A stretch of 57,463 nt of DNA, taken from positions 1 through 57,463 of the forward strand of contig JAHZKP010000064.1 of assembly GCA_022600345.1 (NCBI GenBank), written 5' to 3'. The translations under genes and the position numbers were made by a program. Each line of letters starts with the position of its first letter. Position 1 is the first letter of the stretch. The notes under the pieces are model-generated. The model did no database searches. It worked only from the letters and a program-made list of their open reading frames with translations, and was not told the DNA's origin. The stretch is from Alphaproteobacteria bacterium (GTDB lineage Bacteria > Pseudomonadota > Alphaproteobacteria > Rhizobiales > Hyphomicrobiaceae). Positions 41,939 through 51,223 of the stretch are shown here, piece by piece.

Positions 41939-43568
41939 TGCCGCGACAGCGGCCGCGCGGACGTTTGATTTGTGCATCGTCGGCGCCGGCCCCGCTGGCC
42001 TGGCACTCGCCCTGGCTTACGCACGAAGCGGCAAAACCACCCTCGTCGTCGAACAAGGTGGCCCCCACCCTTCGCCGCAAACCGATGACCTGGTAGGCGC
42101 TGAAATCGTCGAACCATCCACCCATGTGCCCCTTGAGGAAGCCATCTCTCCAGCGATTGGCGGCACCTCGCACCGCTGGGGCGGACGCGTGGTTCCTTTC
42201 GACCGTTGCGATTTTGAGAATTCCGATAGCCCGCCCGACCGTGGTTGGCCCATTGCCTTTGAGGACTACGAAAAATGGGTCGCCCCGGCCGCCCGTCTGC
42301 TTGGCTGTGAGGAAGGCTTTCGCACTTCACAGGCACCAGGTTGGGAGAAGGTCGAAGGGTTGCAAACCGACACGGTCGAGCAACTTAGCCCTGCCGTAGA
42401 CGTCTCCCAAATCAACCAGGCAGCCTTAGATGACACGCCAGACCTGCACATCCTCTCTCAGGCCGTCGCCGTTGGTTTCGAATGGGAGGAAGGTGCTGGA
42501 GGTGGGCAGTCTGCCACCGTCGCCGCATTGAACGTGCGATTGACCAATTCGCAAGCCCTTGGCGAACAGGTCACCCTCAAGGCAGGCCAATTCGCGATTT
42601 GTGCCGGCGGACTGGAAACCACGCGGCTGTTGCTGATCGAGCAGCAGCGCAACCCTTCTCTGTTCGGCGGGCCAGACGGGCCGTTGGGCAAGTCCTATAT
42701 GGGCCACCTGACCGGCTCAATTGCTCAGATCCGGTTCAACCACCGCAAAGGACACGCTCCCTTCGGCTATTGCAAAATCAAAAATTGCGGGCTGGCGCGC
42801 CGCCGCTTCACGTTGAGCCCGCCTGGCCCCGCAAACATCGCCTTCTGGGTCGAGAACCTGCCGATGCGCGATGCCAGGCACGGCTCAGGCGAGCTATCCT
42901 TGAAATACCTGCTTCTGCAATCGGCCGCGCTGGGTCGAACAATGATTTCAGACCCACTGCGGAAGGCTGCGGTGTCAGGTGGCAGACGAGATGTCGGTGC
43001 GCACATCGGCAACGTTTTACGCCAACCGCTTTCAAGCATCAGCAGTGTCGCATCTGCCGTCTACAGCAGGTTGGCTGTAGCCGAACGACCGCATGATAAG
43101 CTCCTGGACAGCTCCAATCGAACGTATCAACTTCGCTACCATGCCGAGCACGTTTCGAATGCTGAAAGCAGGGTAGGGCTGAGCCAACGAACCGATCACT
43201 TTGGCCGCCCGCGCCTGCGTCTAAATCTTCACTTCAACGAGCGCGACTATCGCGCAGTGCTCAATGCTCATGAGCGGTTGCTGGCTGCCATTAATCCTTC
43301 GTCACTCGCGACCATCGCTTACACCGACCAACAATCCGCGTTGATTGAAGCTATCCGCCAACAGGCCCGCGACGGTTATCACCAGATCGGAACCACGCGC
43401 ATGAGTGCCAGTAATTCGAGCGGTGTTGTCGACCCCGACTGCAAGGTGCATGGCACGGCGAACCTTTTCATCGCCTCCGCCAGCGTCTTTCCGGTTTCCA
43501 GTCAGGCCAACCCAACCCTGAGCATCGCAGCCCTGGCGCTGCGCCTTGCCAACCATCTCCTCAAGTGA
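41925..43568 (+). CDS. GMC-family FAD-dependent oxidoreductase 1
   Basis: A 547-residue GMC flavoprotein. FAD loop VGAGPAGLAL is at 19-28, the GTSHRWGGR motif of the flavin region follows, and the C-terminus has GYHQIGTTRMS and SSQANPTLSIAALALRLA with the catalytic His-Asn pair pattern. It oxidises an alcohol, often a sugar hydroxyl. The ATG lies inside the previous gene; the longer frame adds an unrelated Arg-rich stretch. No signal peptide is visible, so it is predicted cytoplasmic unless co-exported. Confidence 0.87.
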   Translation: MTPIDAATAAARTFDLCIVGAGPAGLALALAYARSGKTTLVVEQGGPHPSPQTDDLVGAEIVEPSTHVPLEEAISPAIGGTSHRWGGRVVPFDRCDFENSDSPPDRGWPIAFEDYEKWVAPAARLLGCEEGFRTSQAPGWEKVEGLQTDTVEQLSPAVDVSQINQAALDDTPDLHILSQAVAVGFEWEEGAGGGQSATVAALNVRLTNSQALGEQVTLKAGQFAICAGGLETTRLLLIEQQRNPSLFGGPDGPLGKSYMGHLTGSIAQIRFNHRKGHAPFGYCKIKNCGLARRRFTLSPPGPANIAFWVENLPMRDARHGSGELSLKYLLLQSAALGRTMISDPLRKAAVSGGRRDVGAHIGNVLRQPLSSISSVASAVYSRLAVAERPHDKLLDSSNRTYQLRYHAEHVSNAESRVGLSQRTDHFGRPRLRLNLHFNERDYRAVLNAHERLLAAINPSSLATIAYTDQQSALIEAIRQQARDGYHQIGTTRMSASNSSGVVDPDCKVHGTANLFIASASVFPVSSQANPTLSIAALALRLANHLLK

Positions 43569-43671
43569 GTGTTTAAGGCTACCGCCCAAACAGCTATGCT
43601 ACGGGCATCTCAGGACCAATGCATCGCGCCTCCAAATTCCGCGCCCATCAACCAGTCGAGTTGAAACGCCA

Positions 43672-45087
43672 ATGAAGCCAATTCCTCTAAAGGATGCGAT
43701 CTCTCGAACCTGGGATGTAGTTCTTGTGGGCACAGGGTTTGCAGCCTTCTTCTTCGCCCATGCTCTGAAGGGCCGCGGCCTGTCGGTCCTGTTTGTCGAA
43801 CGCGGCCCTTTCATTGATCGCGACACCCAGTTGCGCAACCGTCACAAACCAGCCCGTTATACCAAAATCGCCCAGGAGAACCGCTCCGAGATCGCCAAGG
43901 ATTGGATCGTCCTGCATCAATTCGGCGGCTGTTCGAACTGCTGGTGGGGCAATACACCCCGCTTCCATCCAAACGATTTCCAGCTCAAAACCAAGTACGG
44001 CCGCGGTCAGGATTGGCCCATCGCGTATAGCGACCTGGAGCCTTATTACGCGCGGGCCGAAAGCATCATGGATGTCGCAGGTGGTGGCTCGGACGACTTT
44101 CTGCCACGCAGCGCCCCGTATACCTCCAAGGGGCATGTGCTGACGCGCGCCGAGCGCCGCTTGCGCGCCCATGACAACCGCTGGGTCCCCATGCCCACAG
44201 CCCGCAGCAATGGCGAAACGCGAACGCAATGCTGCACCAGCGGCACCTGCAAGCTATGCCCCGTCGATGCTAAGTTCACCATTCTCAATGCGCTGCCGCA
44301 GATTTCGGGCAAGGGCTACCACTACGTAACCGGTCTGGACTGTCGCCGACTGATGATGCACGGCGGTCGCTGTAGCGGTGTAGTGGCTCGCGCTCAGGAC
44401 GGTCGGGACGTCGAAATCAAGGCAGGCGTCGTGGGACTTGCCGCCAACGCCATTTCCAATAGCGCCATCCTTTTAAGGAGTGGCCACCGTCCCAGTTTGG
44501 TGGGCGCTGGCATCCACGAGCAGGCCAGCCAATATGTTTGGATCGATATCCCCTTCGACAATTACTACGGCGGGACCTCGACGACCGGCGCGGGTTACGT
44601 CGAATACGATGGCGAGTTTCGCTCGCAGGCTGCTTCGATCTTCATCGAAAGCTGGAACGCGCCACCTTCGCTGCGTCTCGAACGCGATAAATGGCTGCAA
44701 CGTCTCAAGCTGAAGTTCATCGCCGAGGACCTGCCCAAGTCCGATAACCGCGTCGTCTTGCAAAACGACGAAGCCAAGGTCATTTGGACGGGCCACAGCG
44801 CCTATGCCTATGCCGGCCTGAAGCGCATGCACGAACGCTTGCCAAAGGCCTTGCCTTTCGCCCACCAGGTCACCCGCGTGGGCAAGTTTGAGCCAACCGA
44901 ATCCCACATCCAGGGCGGCACGCCGATGGGGGCGGGCCGTGAAGGTTCCGTTGTCGATAGTTTCAATCGACTGTTCGACATGCAGAACGTTTATTGCCTG
45001 GGTGCCGGCGTATTTCCCTCTTGCGCTGCCGCCAATCCAACCCTGACCTTGAGTGCGCTTTCCCTGCGTGCGGGAGGTAACCTTTGA
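43672..45087 (+). CDS. GMC-family oxidoreductase 2 with cysteine cluster
   Basis: A 471-residue GMC protein. The FAD loop reads VGTGFAAFFF at 19-28, where the last Gly of GxGxxG is Ala. A Cys cluster CCTSGTCKLCP (C187, C188, C193, C196) is located where sugar dehydrogenases of the FAD-GDH type carry ligands for an iron-sulfur cluster. The C-terminus HIQGGTPMG and PSCAAANPTLTLSALSLRA matches GMC catalytic regions. It is overlapped by a small Tat-signal gene, as catalytic and small subunits are in FAD-GDH, so it is probably exported by hitch-hiking on that partner. The substrate is unknown, likely a sugar. Confidence 0.85.
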   Translation: MKPIPLKDAISRTWDVVLVGTGFAAFFFAHALKGRGLSVLFVERGPFIDRDTQLRNRHKPARYTKIAQENRSEIAKDWIVLHQFGGCSNCWWGNTPRFHPNDFQLKTKYGRGQDWPIAYSDLEPYYARAESIMDVAGGGSDDFLPRSAPYTSKGHVLTRAERRLRAHDNRWVPMPTARSNGETRTQCCTSGTCKLCPVDAKFTILNALPQISGKGYHYVTGLDCRRLMMHGGRCSGVVARAQDGRDVEIKAGVVGLAANAISNSAILLRSGHRPSLVGAGIHEQASQYVWIDIPFDNYYGGTSTTGAGYVEYDGEFRSQAASIFIESWNAPPSLRLERDKWLQRLKLKFIAEDLPKSDNRVVLQNDEAKVIWTGHSAYAYAGLKRMHERLPKALPFAHQVTRVGKFEPTESHIQGGTPMGAGREGSVVDSFNRLFDMQNVYCLGAGVFPSCAAANPTLTLSALSLRAGGNL

Positions 45088-45530
45088 AACCGATCAAGCG
45101 ACGCACATTCATTCTGGGGTTCTTGGCGACAGGCATTGCGGGGATTGCTCTGCCCCCAATGGCAACCGGAGGCGTCCGGGGCCATTTGCACCGGCTGTTG
45201 AGCGGGCAGTTCGGTGAAGCGATCCTAGGCGTCGAGGGCGTGCATGACTTCGTAGATGAGTATGTTGCCCAGCTTGGCGGCTCGAATACGTTGAAGAAGA
45301 CGGTCGCCCACCTCTACTTCAGCTACTTCGGACCGCAAATCGTGCCCTATTCCGGATTGAAGGAATTCGAGGACGGCTTCCTGGTGACGATCCTGACGCG
45401 CAGCAACATCATCGCCGTCGCCCAGGGCCGCCAGGCGACGCTGCAATACCACAACGTCAATCCCTACGACCCGACTTGCGGCAGCTACTTATCTGCGGCC
45501 GCCGAAGATGGTCCGGGCGACGAAGTATGA
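45084..45530 (+). CDS. Tat-exported small subunit partner of the GMC dehydrogenase
   Basis: A 148-residue protein with a twin-arginine signal (KRRTFILGFLATG, residues 5-17) and a helical mature part that resembles in size and setting the gamma/small subunit of FAD-dependent sugar dehydrogenases. It starts at TTG inside the stop of the preceding gene (TTGA overlap), with GGGAGG 6 bp upstream; no ATG fits. A TTG start and overlap suggest expression matched to the catalytic subunit. Only two cysteines are visible in its short length, so the iron-sulfur cluster would be on the partner. Homology is weak; the call rests mainly on context. Confidence 0.72.
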   Translation: MKPIKRRTFILGFLATGIAGIALPPMATGGVRGHLHRLLSGQFGEAILGVEGVHDFVDEYVAQLGGSNTLKKTVAHLYFSYFGPQIVPYSGLKEFEDGFLVTILTRSNIIAVAQGRQATLQYHNVNPYDPTCGSYLSAAAEDGPGDEV

Positions 45531-45597
45531 TTGCGCTCGAAGCTTTGGCTGGCAGACTCCAATAGCCGTGCAGCCACGCTGACATCGCACCACGATC

Positions 45598-46773
45598 CTA
45601 ACCCAGGTCCGCTCCCAACCCGCAATGCTTGATAACCTTGCGCGCAACGCTGGGCGCCGTTGTAAACTTCGTAGCCGTGACCGTGACAAGACCTTCCGGC
45701 CCACCCGATGCACCGTGGTCGTAGATGATCTCATTGTGCACCAGGTCCGTCCCCTGGCTGCTTCGCGCAGGCAGCAGTCCCGATGTGACCTCGACAACGT
45801 GTTCGGGGCGCGCGCCAAGGTCGGGCACGCTGTCATTCAAGGCGCAAAGAAACGCATCGATCGCTTCTGGCGGCACCACGTCGTCTGGCGTTGCGGCATT
45901 TCCTTTTCCAGGAACGTACCAGGTGCCAGCAAACGTCCGCCCGCCATCAGGGTAGAGGAATAGCATCGGGCCGCTCTTTCCCGGTGGCGACACCGATATC
46001 CCACAACGTGCAGGCGCAGGGCGTTCCAGCAGGACGTTGAATGCCAGCACTGGATGGAAAAGCTGCGCCCGAGACCGGTCGAATTTTTCCGCCAGCCTGG
46101 CGTTCTCCTGGCCGCAGGCCACGATCACCCGTGGCGCAGCAAAGTCACACAGAACACCGGTCGGCGTATCGCGGGCGCTGATGCCGGCAACCTTCCCATT
46201 CTCAACGACGAGTTCGGTGGCTTCCATGTTTTCAATGATCTTGGCACCCAGGCCGCGAGCATCGTCTGCCAACTTCTCGAACAGGCGCGCGGTGTCGGTC
46301 ACCACGGCATCATGCCAGAGCGCGCCGCCGGTTAAGCTTTCCTGCCTCACGCCGGGAAACATTTCTATTGTTTCGCCACGGCTCAGTAAGCGCCCATCCC
46401 GCAACCGGCAGTCTCCCCCGGTTGTCGCGCCCCCCGATTGCGTTATCAATTTCGTGACCATGAACGCCGCCCGGAAAACAGAACCCCGCTTCAAGCCCCG
46501 CCCGTAAAGCGGCATCAGGAAGCCTTGCGGCTCGACATGCGCGCGGTAGTTGCTAAGGAACCATTGCCGGTCTTGTGCGGACGAACGCATGCGCGCCAGA
46601 TCGAGGGACTGAAGATAGCGCAACCCGCCGTGCAGGATCCGGTACCAATTCGCCGACGTTTCCCCACCCAGCCTGCCGCGCTCAAGCAGCAGCACCCGAT
46701 GCCCCGCCCGTGACGCCTCAAGGGCGATCAGCAGGCCCTGGATGCCGCCGCCAACGACGATGGCGTCAAACAT
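45598..46773 (-). CDS. GlpD/DadA-like FAD-dependent oxidoreductase
   Basis: A 391-residue flavoprotein with FAD loop VVGGGIQGLL near residues 6-15 and the stretch TSANWYRILHGGLRYLQSLD, characteristic of glycerol-3-phosphate dehydrogenases (GlpA/GlpD). It is shorter than GlpD (about 500), lacking the C-terminal cap. The substrate could be a polyol phosphate, glycerol-phosphate-linked sugar or amine. An ATG 13 codons upstream is an alternative start. Single gene, opposed to the GMC operon and divergent from the following gene. Confidence 0.83.
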   Translation of the reverse strand: MFDAIVVGGGIQGLLIALEASRAGHRVLLLERGRLGGETSANWYRILHGGLRYLQSLDLARMRSSAQDRQWFLSNYRAHVEPQGFLMPLYGRGLKRGSVFRAAFMVTKLITQSGGATTGGDCRLRDGRLLSRGETIEMFPGVRQESLTGGALWHDAVVTDTARLFEKLADDARGLGAKIIENMEATELVVENGKVAGISARDTPTGVLCDFAAPRVIVACGQENARLAEKFDRSRAQLFHPVLAFNVLLERPAPARCGISVSPPGKSGPMLFLYPDGGRTFAGTWYVPGKGNAATPDDVVPPEAIDAFLCALNDSVPDLGARPEHVVEVTSGLLPARSSQGTDLVHNEIIYDHGASGGPEGLVTVTATKFTTAPSVARKVIKHCGLGADLG

Positions 46774-46833
46774 CACGTCAGCTTCGCCTTGATTATATCG
46801 ACCGGAGGCCATAGGGGTGCTCGAGTTGTTATT

Positions 46834-46849
46834 CGACGCAATAGCGTCG
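46834..46849. promoter_or_regulatory. Small palindrome in divergent intergenic region
   Basis: CGACGC-AATA-GCGTCG is a perfect dyad between the GlpD-like gene and the hydrolase-like gene. A candidate operator for either; no nearby regulator to assign. Confidence 0.35.
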
Positions 46850-46958
46850 GCTTATCATATGTCCAAAGGCTTAGGTACCTAACCCATCGCCCCACGGTGA
46901 ACGGTCCGATGAGGCGCCGTCTATCGATCCACCCAGCCCAACAGGGAACCAACTGACA

Positions 46959-47774
46959 GTGACTGCCGATCGCAAAGCTCCAACCGACAGTTCGCTAGTC
47001 GATGCCCATGTCCATCTTCATCCTGGCGTCGCCCCCGCCGCGGTCCTCAATGCCGCTGTGCAGAACTTCACCATCTGGCGCACGCATCTGGGGCTTAATT
47101 CGGAACCGCACGGCGTGCTGATGCTGACCGAAATGTCCGGTGTAAACGCTTATGAAGCGCTCAAGGACTCCCCGCCCGCCGACTGGCAAACCTTGCCAAC
47201 CAACGAGGATGTATCGCTGAGATTGGTGCATAGCTCTGGCGCCGAACTGCTCGTGATCGCAGGCCGCCAGATCGCCACGTCCGAAGGCTTGGAGGTCTTG
47301 GCGCTGGGGACGCTTACGCAATTCAAGGATCGCACACCGATAGCCGATGCGGTCCAGGCAGCAAGCGCAAGCGGCGCGTTGGTCGTCATCCCCTGGGGTG
47401 TTGGAAAGTGGCTTGGCCAGCGCGCCAAACTCATCGCCCAATTAATCGCGGATCACCAAACCTATCCCGGGACCTGCTTCGCAGATACCGCAAACCGCCC
47501 CGCAATGTGGCCCTACCCCAAGCTCCTAAAGATGGCTGAAGCGGGCGGTCGATTGGTCCTACCCGGCAGCGACCCTTTGCCGATTTCTGGCGATGATGCG
47601 CGCGCAGGCAGCTATGGATTTGTCGCCAGCGTCAATCTGAACGCCCCTGAGCCATTCAAGACCCTGCGCGGCTGGCTTGCTTCACTCGATCGTTCACCGC
47701 AGGCTTTCGGTTCGGTAGACGGCACGTTCAACGCCATCAAGCGGCAAGTCGCCCTTCGCCTCGATAAGCGCTGA
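46959..47774 (+). CDS. Metal-dependent-hydrolase-like protein of unknown substrate
   Basis: A 271-residue protein that opens with VDAHVHLHP at 14-22, the first metal-binding motif of PHP and amidohydrolase TIM-barrels. Later motifs of those families (GKWLGQRAKLI, GSDPLP) are divergent, so the metal site may be partial. It begins at GTG with a weak upstream AGGGAA. I do not recognise the exact family. Placement in the glycan cluster suggests deacylation or phosphate-ester cleavage, but that is only context. Confidence 0.65.
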   Translation: MTADRKAPTDSSLVDAHVHLHPGVAPAAVLNAAVQNFTIWRTHLGLNSEPHGVLMLTEMSGVNAYEALKDSPPADWQTLPTNEDVSLRLVHSSGAELLVIAGRQIATSEGLEVLALGTLTQFKDRTPIADAVQAASASGALVVIPWGVGKWLGQRAKLIAQLIADHQTYPGTCFADTANRPAMWPYPKLLKMAEAGGRLVLPGSDPLPISGDDARAGSYGFVASVNLNAPEPFKTLRGWLASLDRSPQAFGSVDGTFNAIKRQVALRLDKR

Positions 47775-47850
47775 GCCGTACAGCAATGCTGGGCATGATT
47801 TCCAGGTGGAGGATCTCTACTTGACCGGGCCCGCTACCTCACAGAGCCTG

Positions 47851-49044
47851 CTACTTCGCAGGGGCTGGGTCCAGCCGCCGTCCCCGCAAGCGCGGCGCGA
47901 TCTCGCCGTCGATGAAACCCAGAAGCTTTCGCGAGTAGGCGTCCCGGCTGAACTCCTCCCGGACCCTCTTGCCTGCAGCTTCCGCAATGCGGCTTCGCAA
48001 GGAGGCGTCGGCAAGCAACTTTTGCAACCCCTCCCCCATAGCCTCAGGTGTCGGCTCGACCAGCATCGCAATGTCGTCATCAAGCACCTGCGTATGCGTT
48101 GGAAGCCGCGTCGCCAGCAAGGGGCGGCCACTATCGAGATAGGAATAAACCTTCATAGGCGTATTGCGCCCCTGCGTGCGCGGCGACACCACGATGCTGG
48201 CCTGCGCCAGATACTCGCCAAGCCGGTCGACGGGGCGCGGCCCCAGTAGCGATATTTTTTCGCTCGCCCCCAACGCCGCCACCTTTGATTTCGCGGCGGC
48301 AACGTGATCATCGCTGCCCCCGATAATAACGAGGCGGCCATCGGCCCCCTTTCCGCTTGCCAGCGCGAACCCATCGATCAGCAGATCGACACCCTGGTAG
48401 GGTTCCAGATTTCCTACATACATCACAACAGGTTCGGCAAACCGGCAGTCCTCGGGCGCATCCACCGGTTCGGCTTGCTCAATCAGCGTCACGTCTTCAA
48501 GTGTTTGCACTGGGATCTTCGGCGCGTACTCCCGCATCAGGTCTTCCAATGCCCGGCAACAAGTGATCGCACCGATACTGGAGCGCGCAGCCAGGCCCTC
48601 CGCACCAGAAAGCGCGCGAAACAACCAGCCTGGCAACTTGTGCTTGTCGTTGATCTGCTCGGGAATCGAGCTATCCATGTCGTAGATGTAGGGAACCCGG
48701 AAAATCGGTCTCAGAACCATCGCCATGAAGGCGGATTCCTCAATCGCCAGCACCACGTCGAAACGCCTGGTTGCAAGCGTCCAGGCGGCTTTTGGAAACA
48801 TCACCGTGTCGCAAACAACCTTCTTCAGCGAAAAACCAGGCGGCATGTTCGACGTGCCAGGAATACGCGGCACGCGCGAAAACGTCGCGCCGGAAATCTC
48901 GACGTCCTCGCCTTCAGGGTAGACCAGCGCATGAACGCTATGGCCGGCCTCCGTCAACGTTTCGATCAGCATGCGCGTGGCAATCGGTGTTCCGCGATGA
49001 ACGAAGAACGGTTGAGGTGCAAGGATAAGAAAGCGCAGGCCCAT
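47851..49044 (-). CDS. Glycosyltransferase family 4 protein
   Basis: A 397-residue GT-B enzyme: N-terminal GTPIATRMLIETLTEAGH, C-terminal VVMYVGNLEPYQGVDLLI and a donor-site region SPRTQGRNTPMKVYSYLDSG. It belongs to the group that takes a nucleotide sugar and extends a lipid or sugar acceptor on the cytoplasmic face. Its start codon shares a base with the methyltransferase stop, so it is the last gene of a three-gene unit (epimerase, methyltransferase, glycosyltransferase). Confidence 0.88.
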   Translation of the reverse strand: MGLRFLILAPQPFFVHRGTPIATRMLIETLTEAGHSVHALVYPEGEDVEISGATFSRVPRIPGTSNMPPGFSLKKVVCDTVMFPKAAWTLATRRFDVVLAIEESAFMAMVLRPIFRVPYIYDMDSSIPEQINDKHKLPGWLFRALSGAEGLAARSSIGAITCCRALEDLMREYAPKIPVQTLEDVTLIEQAEPVDAPEDCRFAEPVVMYVGNLEPYQGVDLLIDGFALASGKGADGRLVIIGGSDDHVAAAKSKVAALGASEKISLLGPRPVDRLGEYLAQASIVVSPRTQGRNTPMKVYSYLDSGRPLLATRLPTHTQVLDDDIAMLVEPTPEAMGEGLQKLLADASLRSRIAEAAGKRVREEFSRDAYSRKLLGFIDGEIAPRLRGRRLDPAPAK

Positions 49045-49820
49045 CAGGCTTCCCGGCCTCCGTCAATTCGGCGCGCCCTGGCGATCACCGGCGTGCCGAT
49101 CCACGACGCCAGTCCCAATAGCCGCAAGCCGCCCTCCAGAAAGCGAGACACCCCCGGCAGCTTCAATGCACGATGGACCGCCATCGGCAGAACGAACTGA
49201 CCGTAGTTGGCATCCACTCGAAAACCGTTGGCTTCGAATTCTTGCTCAATGTCACGCTTGTTCACAACGCGGAACCGCCGCGTATCTCCTTCAAAACCCT
49301 TCTTCAATCCAAACAACAGCGGCGCAAGTGCATTGGAGCCACCCGGAATGGCGAAGTCGACGATCACCGCATCATCTGAAGCCCGGCACAAGCCCTTGAT
49401 AAGCGCCTTCCAGTCGTCGACGTGGGAGATCATTCTCACCGCGACAACGACATCATAGCCGCGCTCCGCAACCGGAGGGTTGCATAAATCTCCCAACACG
49501 ACCTTCAGCTCGTCACCGCACAAGCGCCGGGCGCGGGCTACGGCGTCTTCTTCGCTCCCAAGAACAGTTACATCGCAACCGTCTTCCAACAGCGGCACCG
49601 CGACTTGAGCATGTCCGCCGCCTACATCAAGCACCCGTTTGCCGGGAAGGCCGACAACCAAGCGCCGGATCGCCTTGGTCTGGACCGACAGCAAATACCG
49701 CCCGGCCGGCCCCTCGAAGCGCTTGGCATAGGTATCCGACGACGAGTCCACATCCGGTTGCGGTTGTCCTGCCCCACCGGCCTGTGCCGGCGCTGCGTCC
49801 TGACTGGTTTGAGTTGCCAC
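49044..49820 (-). CDS. SAM-dependent methyltransferase
   Basis: A 258-residue class I methyltransferase with motif I VLDVGGGHAQ and motif post-I around VTVLGSEEDAV. The motif II region is VVVAVRMISHVDDW. The C-terminal 60 residues are hydrophobic (GLRLLGLASWIGTPVIA), hinting at membrane association or a lipid acceptor. A GTG start directly after the epimerase stop, with AAGGAGG 10 bp ahead, is preferred over longer frames that overlap the epimerase. It may methylate the sugar product of the neighbouring genes. Confidence 0.82.
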   Translation of the reverse strand: MATQTSQDAAPAQAGGAGQPQPDVDSSSDTYAKRFEGPAGRYLLSVQTKAIRRLVVGLPGKRVLDVGGGHAQVAVPLLEDGCDVTVLGSEEDAVARARRLCGDELKVVLGDLCNPPVAERGYDVVVAVRMISHVDDWKALIKGLCRASDDAVIVDFAIPGGSNALAPLLFGLKKGFEGDTRRFRVVNKRDIEQEFEANGFRVDANYGQFVLPMAVHRALKLPGVSRFLEGGLRLLGLASWIGTPVIARARRIDGGREA

Positions 49821-49822
49821 CG

Positions 49823-50842
49823 TCAAACAGCCTCCTTGAGCGCAGCTTTGGACGGCGCCAGAAGTCCCTCGTCGCGATACCATTGTGCGGTTCGCTCCAG
49901 CCCATCGGCCAACGCCACCTTGGGCTCAAATCCCAACAGGCGCTTGGCTTTGGCATTGGAAAACGCCCGCGCCTTGGTGAAGAACTCGCAACGGCGCCGA
50001 TGCAGCGGTGGATCGATGCCAATCGGACGGCACAGAAATTCGCAGACTGTTGCCGCAGCCAGCAACGGGGCGATGGGAAGCTTGCCCGAAGGCGGGCGAA
50101 CACCAAGCGTTACCGCGGTAAGGCGCACCAGCTCATTCAATGTCGTATAATCGTCTGAGGCGATCAGAAACGTCTCACCGATCGCGCCTGGATGCTCGCC
50201 GGCCAGCACGATGCCTTCGATCATGTCGTCGATGTAGGTCATATGATAGGCGATGTCGCCTGAACCGAACATCCAGAATGCACCCGATTGAATGGCGCGA
50301 AACAGCTTCAAGAACCGCAGGTCACCGGGCCCAAAGATGCCGGTTGGCCGAACGATTGAAACCGGCGCGCCGTCATCGATTGCAGCTTGCGCGCGCCGCT
50401 CGCCCTCAAGTTTCGAAAGCTGATAGATGTCGCCAGGGTTGAAGGGTGTTTCTTCGTTTGCAGGGATTTCCCGAACGTCTCCGTGCACGCCGCAAGTGCT
50501 GCAATGAACGATCCGCTGGACATCATGCTTGCTCGCGGCATTCAGAATGTGCGTGACGGAGTCCGCATTCACTTTGTGGTAGTAGCTGTCAGGGTGGTTC
50601 GCCGTCCGGTAGACTGCAGCAATGTGGAAAACGTGGGAACAGCCAACAACGGCCTTGTCGATATCAGCAGCATTTCCAACATCGCCCTGGACGATTTCGA
50701 TGCCCGCAGCGCTAAGGGCTCCGGCAGGTTTTGATTGAGTATCACGAACAAGGGCGCGCACGGCATACCCGCGCTGGACAAGAGTGCGCGCGAGATGCCC
50801 GCCGGTGAAACCAGTGCCGCCTGTAACAAGAGCGCGCTTCAT
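49823..50842 (-). CDS. NAD-dependent epimerase/dehydratase (extended SDR)
   Basis: A 339-residue extended SDR with GGTGFTGG at 8-15 and the catalytic Y140-x3-K144 pair (IYQLSK). It resembles hopanoid-associated sugar epimerase HpnA and other nucleotide-sugar modifying enzymes. Preferred ATG has AAAGGT upstream; the frame extends 13 codons further without a site. First gene of the three-gene unit. Confidence 0.87.
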   Translation of the reverse strand: MKRALVTGGTGFTGGHLARTLVQRGYAVRALVRDTQSKPAGALSAAGIEIVQGDVGNAADIDKAVVGCSHVFHIAAVYRTANHPDSYYHKVNADSVTHILNAASKHDVQRIVHCSTCGVHGDVREIPANEETPFNPGDIYQLSKLEGERRAQAAIDDGAPVSIVRPTGIFGPGDLRFLKLFRAIQSGAFWMFGSGDIAYHMTYIDDMIEGIVLAGEHPGAIGETFLIASDDYTTLNELVRLTAVTLGVRPPSGKLPIAPLLAAATVCEFLCRPIGIDPPLHRRRCEFFTKARAFSNAKAKRLLGFEPKVALADGLERTAQWYRDEGLLAPSKAALKEAV

Positions 50843-51115
50843 ATGCAGTACCTTTACCTGACCTTGAAATGCGGCCGCCAAATCGACCCTGGCGGGTTGC
50901 CCCAGCTTTCTGACCTATCCGCCATGAGCTCGCCTAATCTAACCCATGGGCGCAATGACGGTGCGCAAAGTACGGCAAAAAATGATTTGTTATGAATCTA
51001 CTGAACACGGTTAAGTTAACTCCAGACTCACGGTTGCTTGCAGCAGCCTGCTTTCCCACTATCATCGGGCAGCCCTTCCAAGCGGGCATTTACAAAATAT
51101 TTAACTGCGGGCGGT

Positions 51116-51144
51116 GGCCGCTGTAGTCAAGCGCGGCCTTTTTA
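51116..51144 (+). terminator. Intrinsic-terminator-like hairpin in the leader of the carbamoyltransferase
   Basis: GGCCGC and GCGGCC pair around an 11-nt loop and are followed by TTTTTAT, a complete intrinsic-terminator structure pointing in the direction of the carbamoyltransferase gene and ending about 80 bp before its start codon. No gene upstream runs in this direction, so it either ends a small leader RNA (attenuation) or is a pseudo-terminator. The rest of the 381-bp gap between the two divergent genes shows no coding sequence. Confidence 0.6.
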
Positions 51145-51223
51145 TCTAAGCAACTACAGCATGTGTGACGCCATTGGTTTATTCTGGCGATGGCGAAATC
51201 CTTTTTCTGGACGAGAGTTGAGT

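Noticed and set aside
48304-49200. 298-residue forward frame opposite the glycosyltransferase at 47851-49044
   Set aside because: His/Arg-rich composition and overlap with a well-supported glycosyltransferase; a shadow frame.
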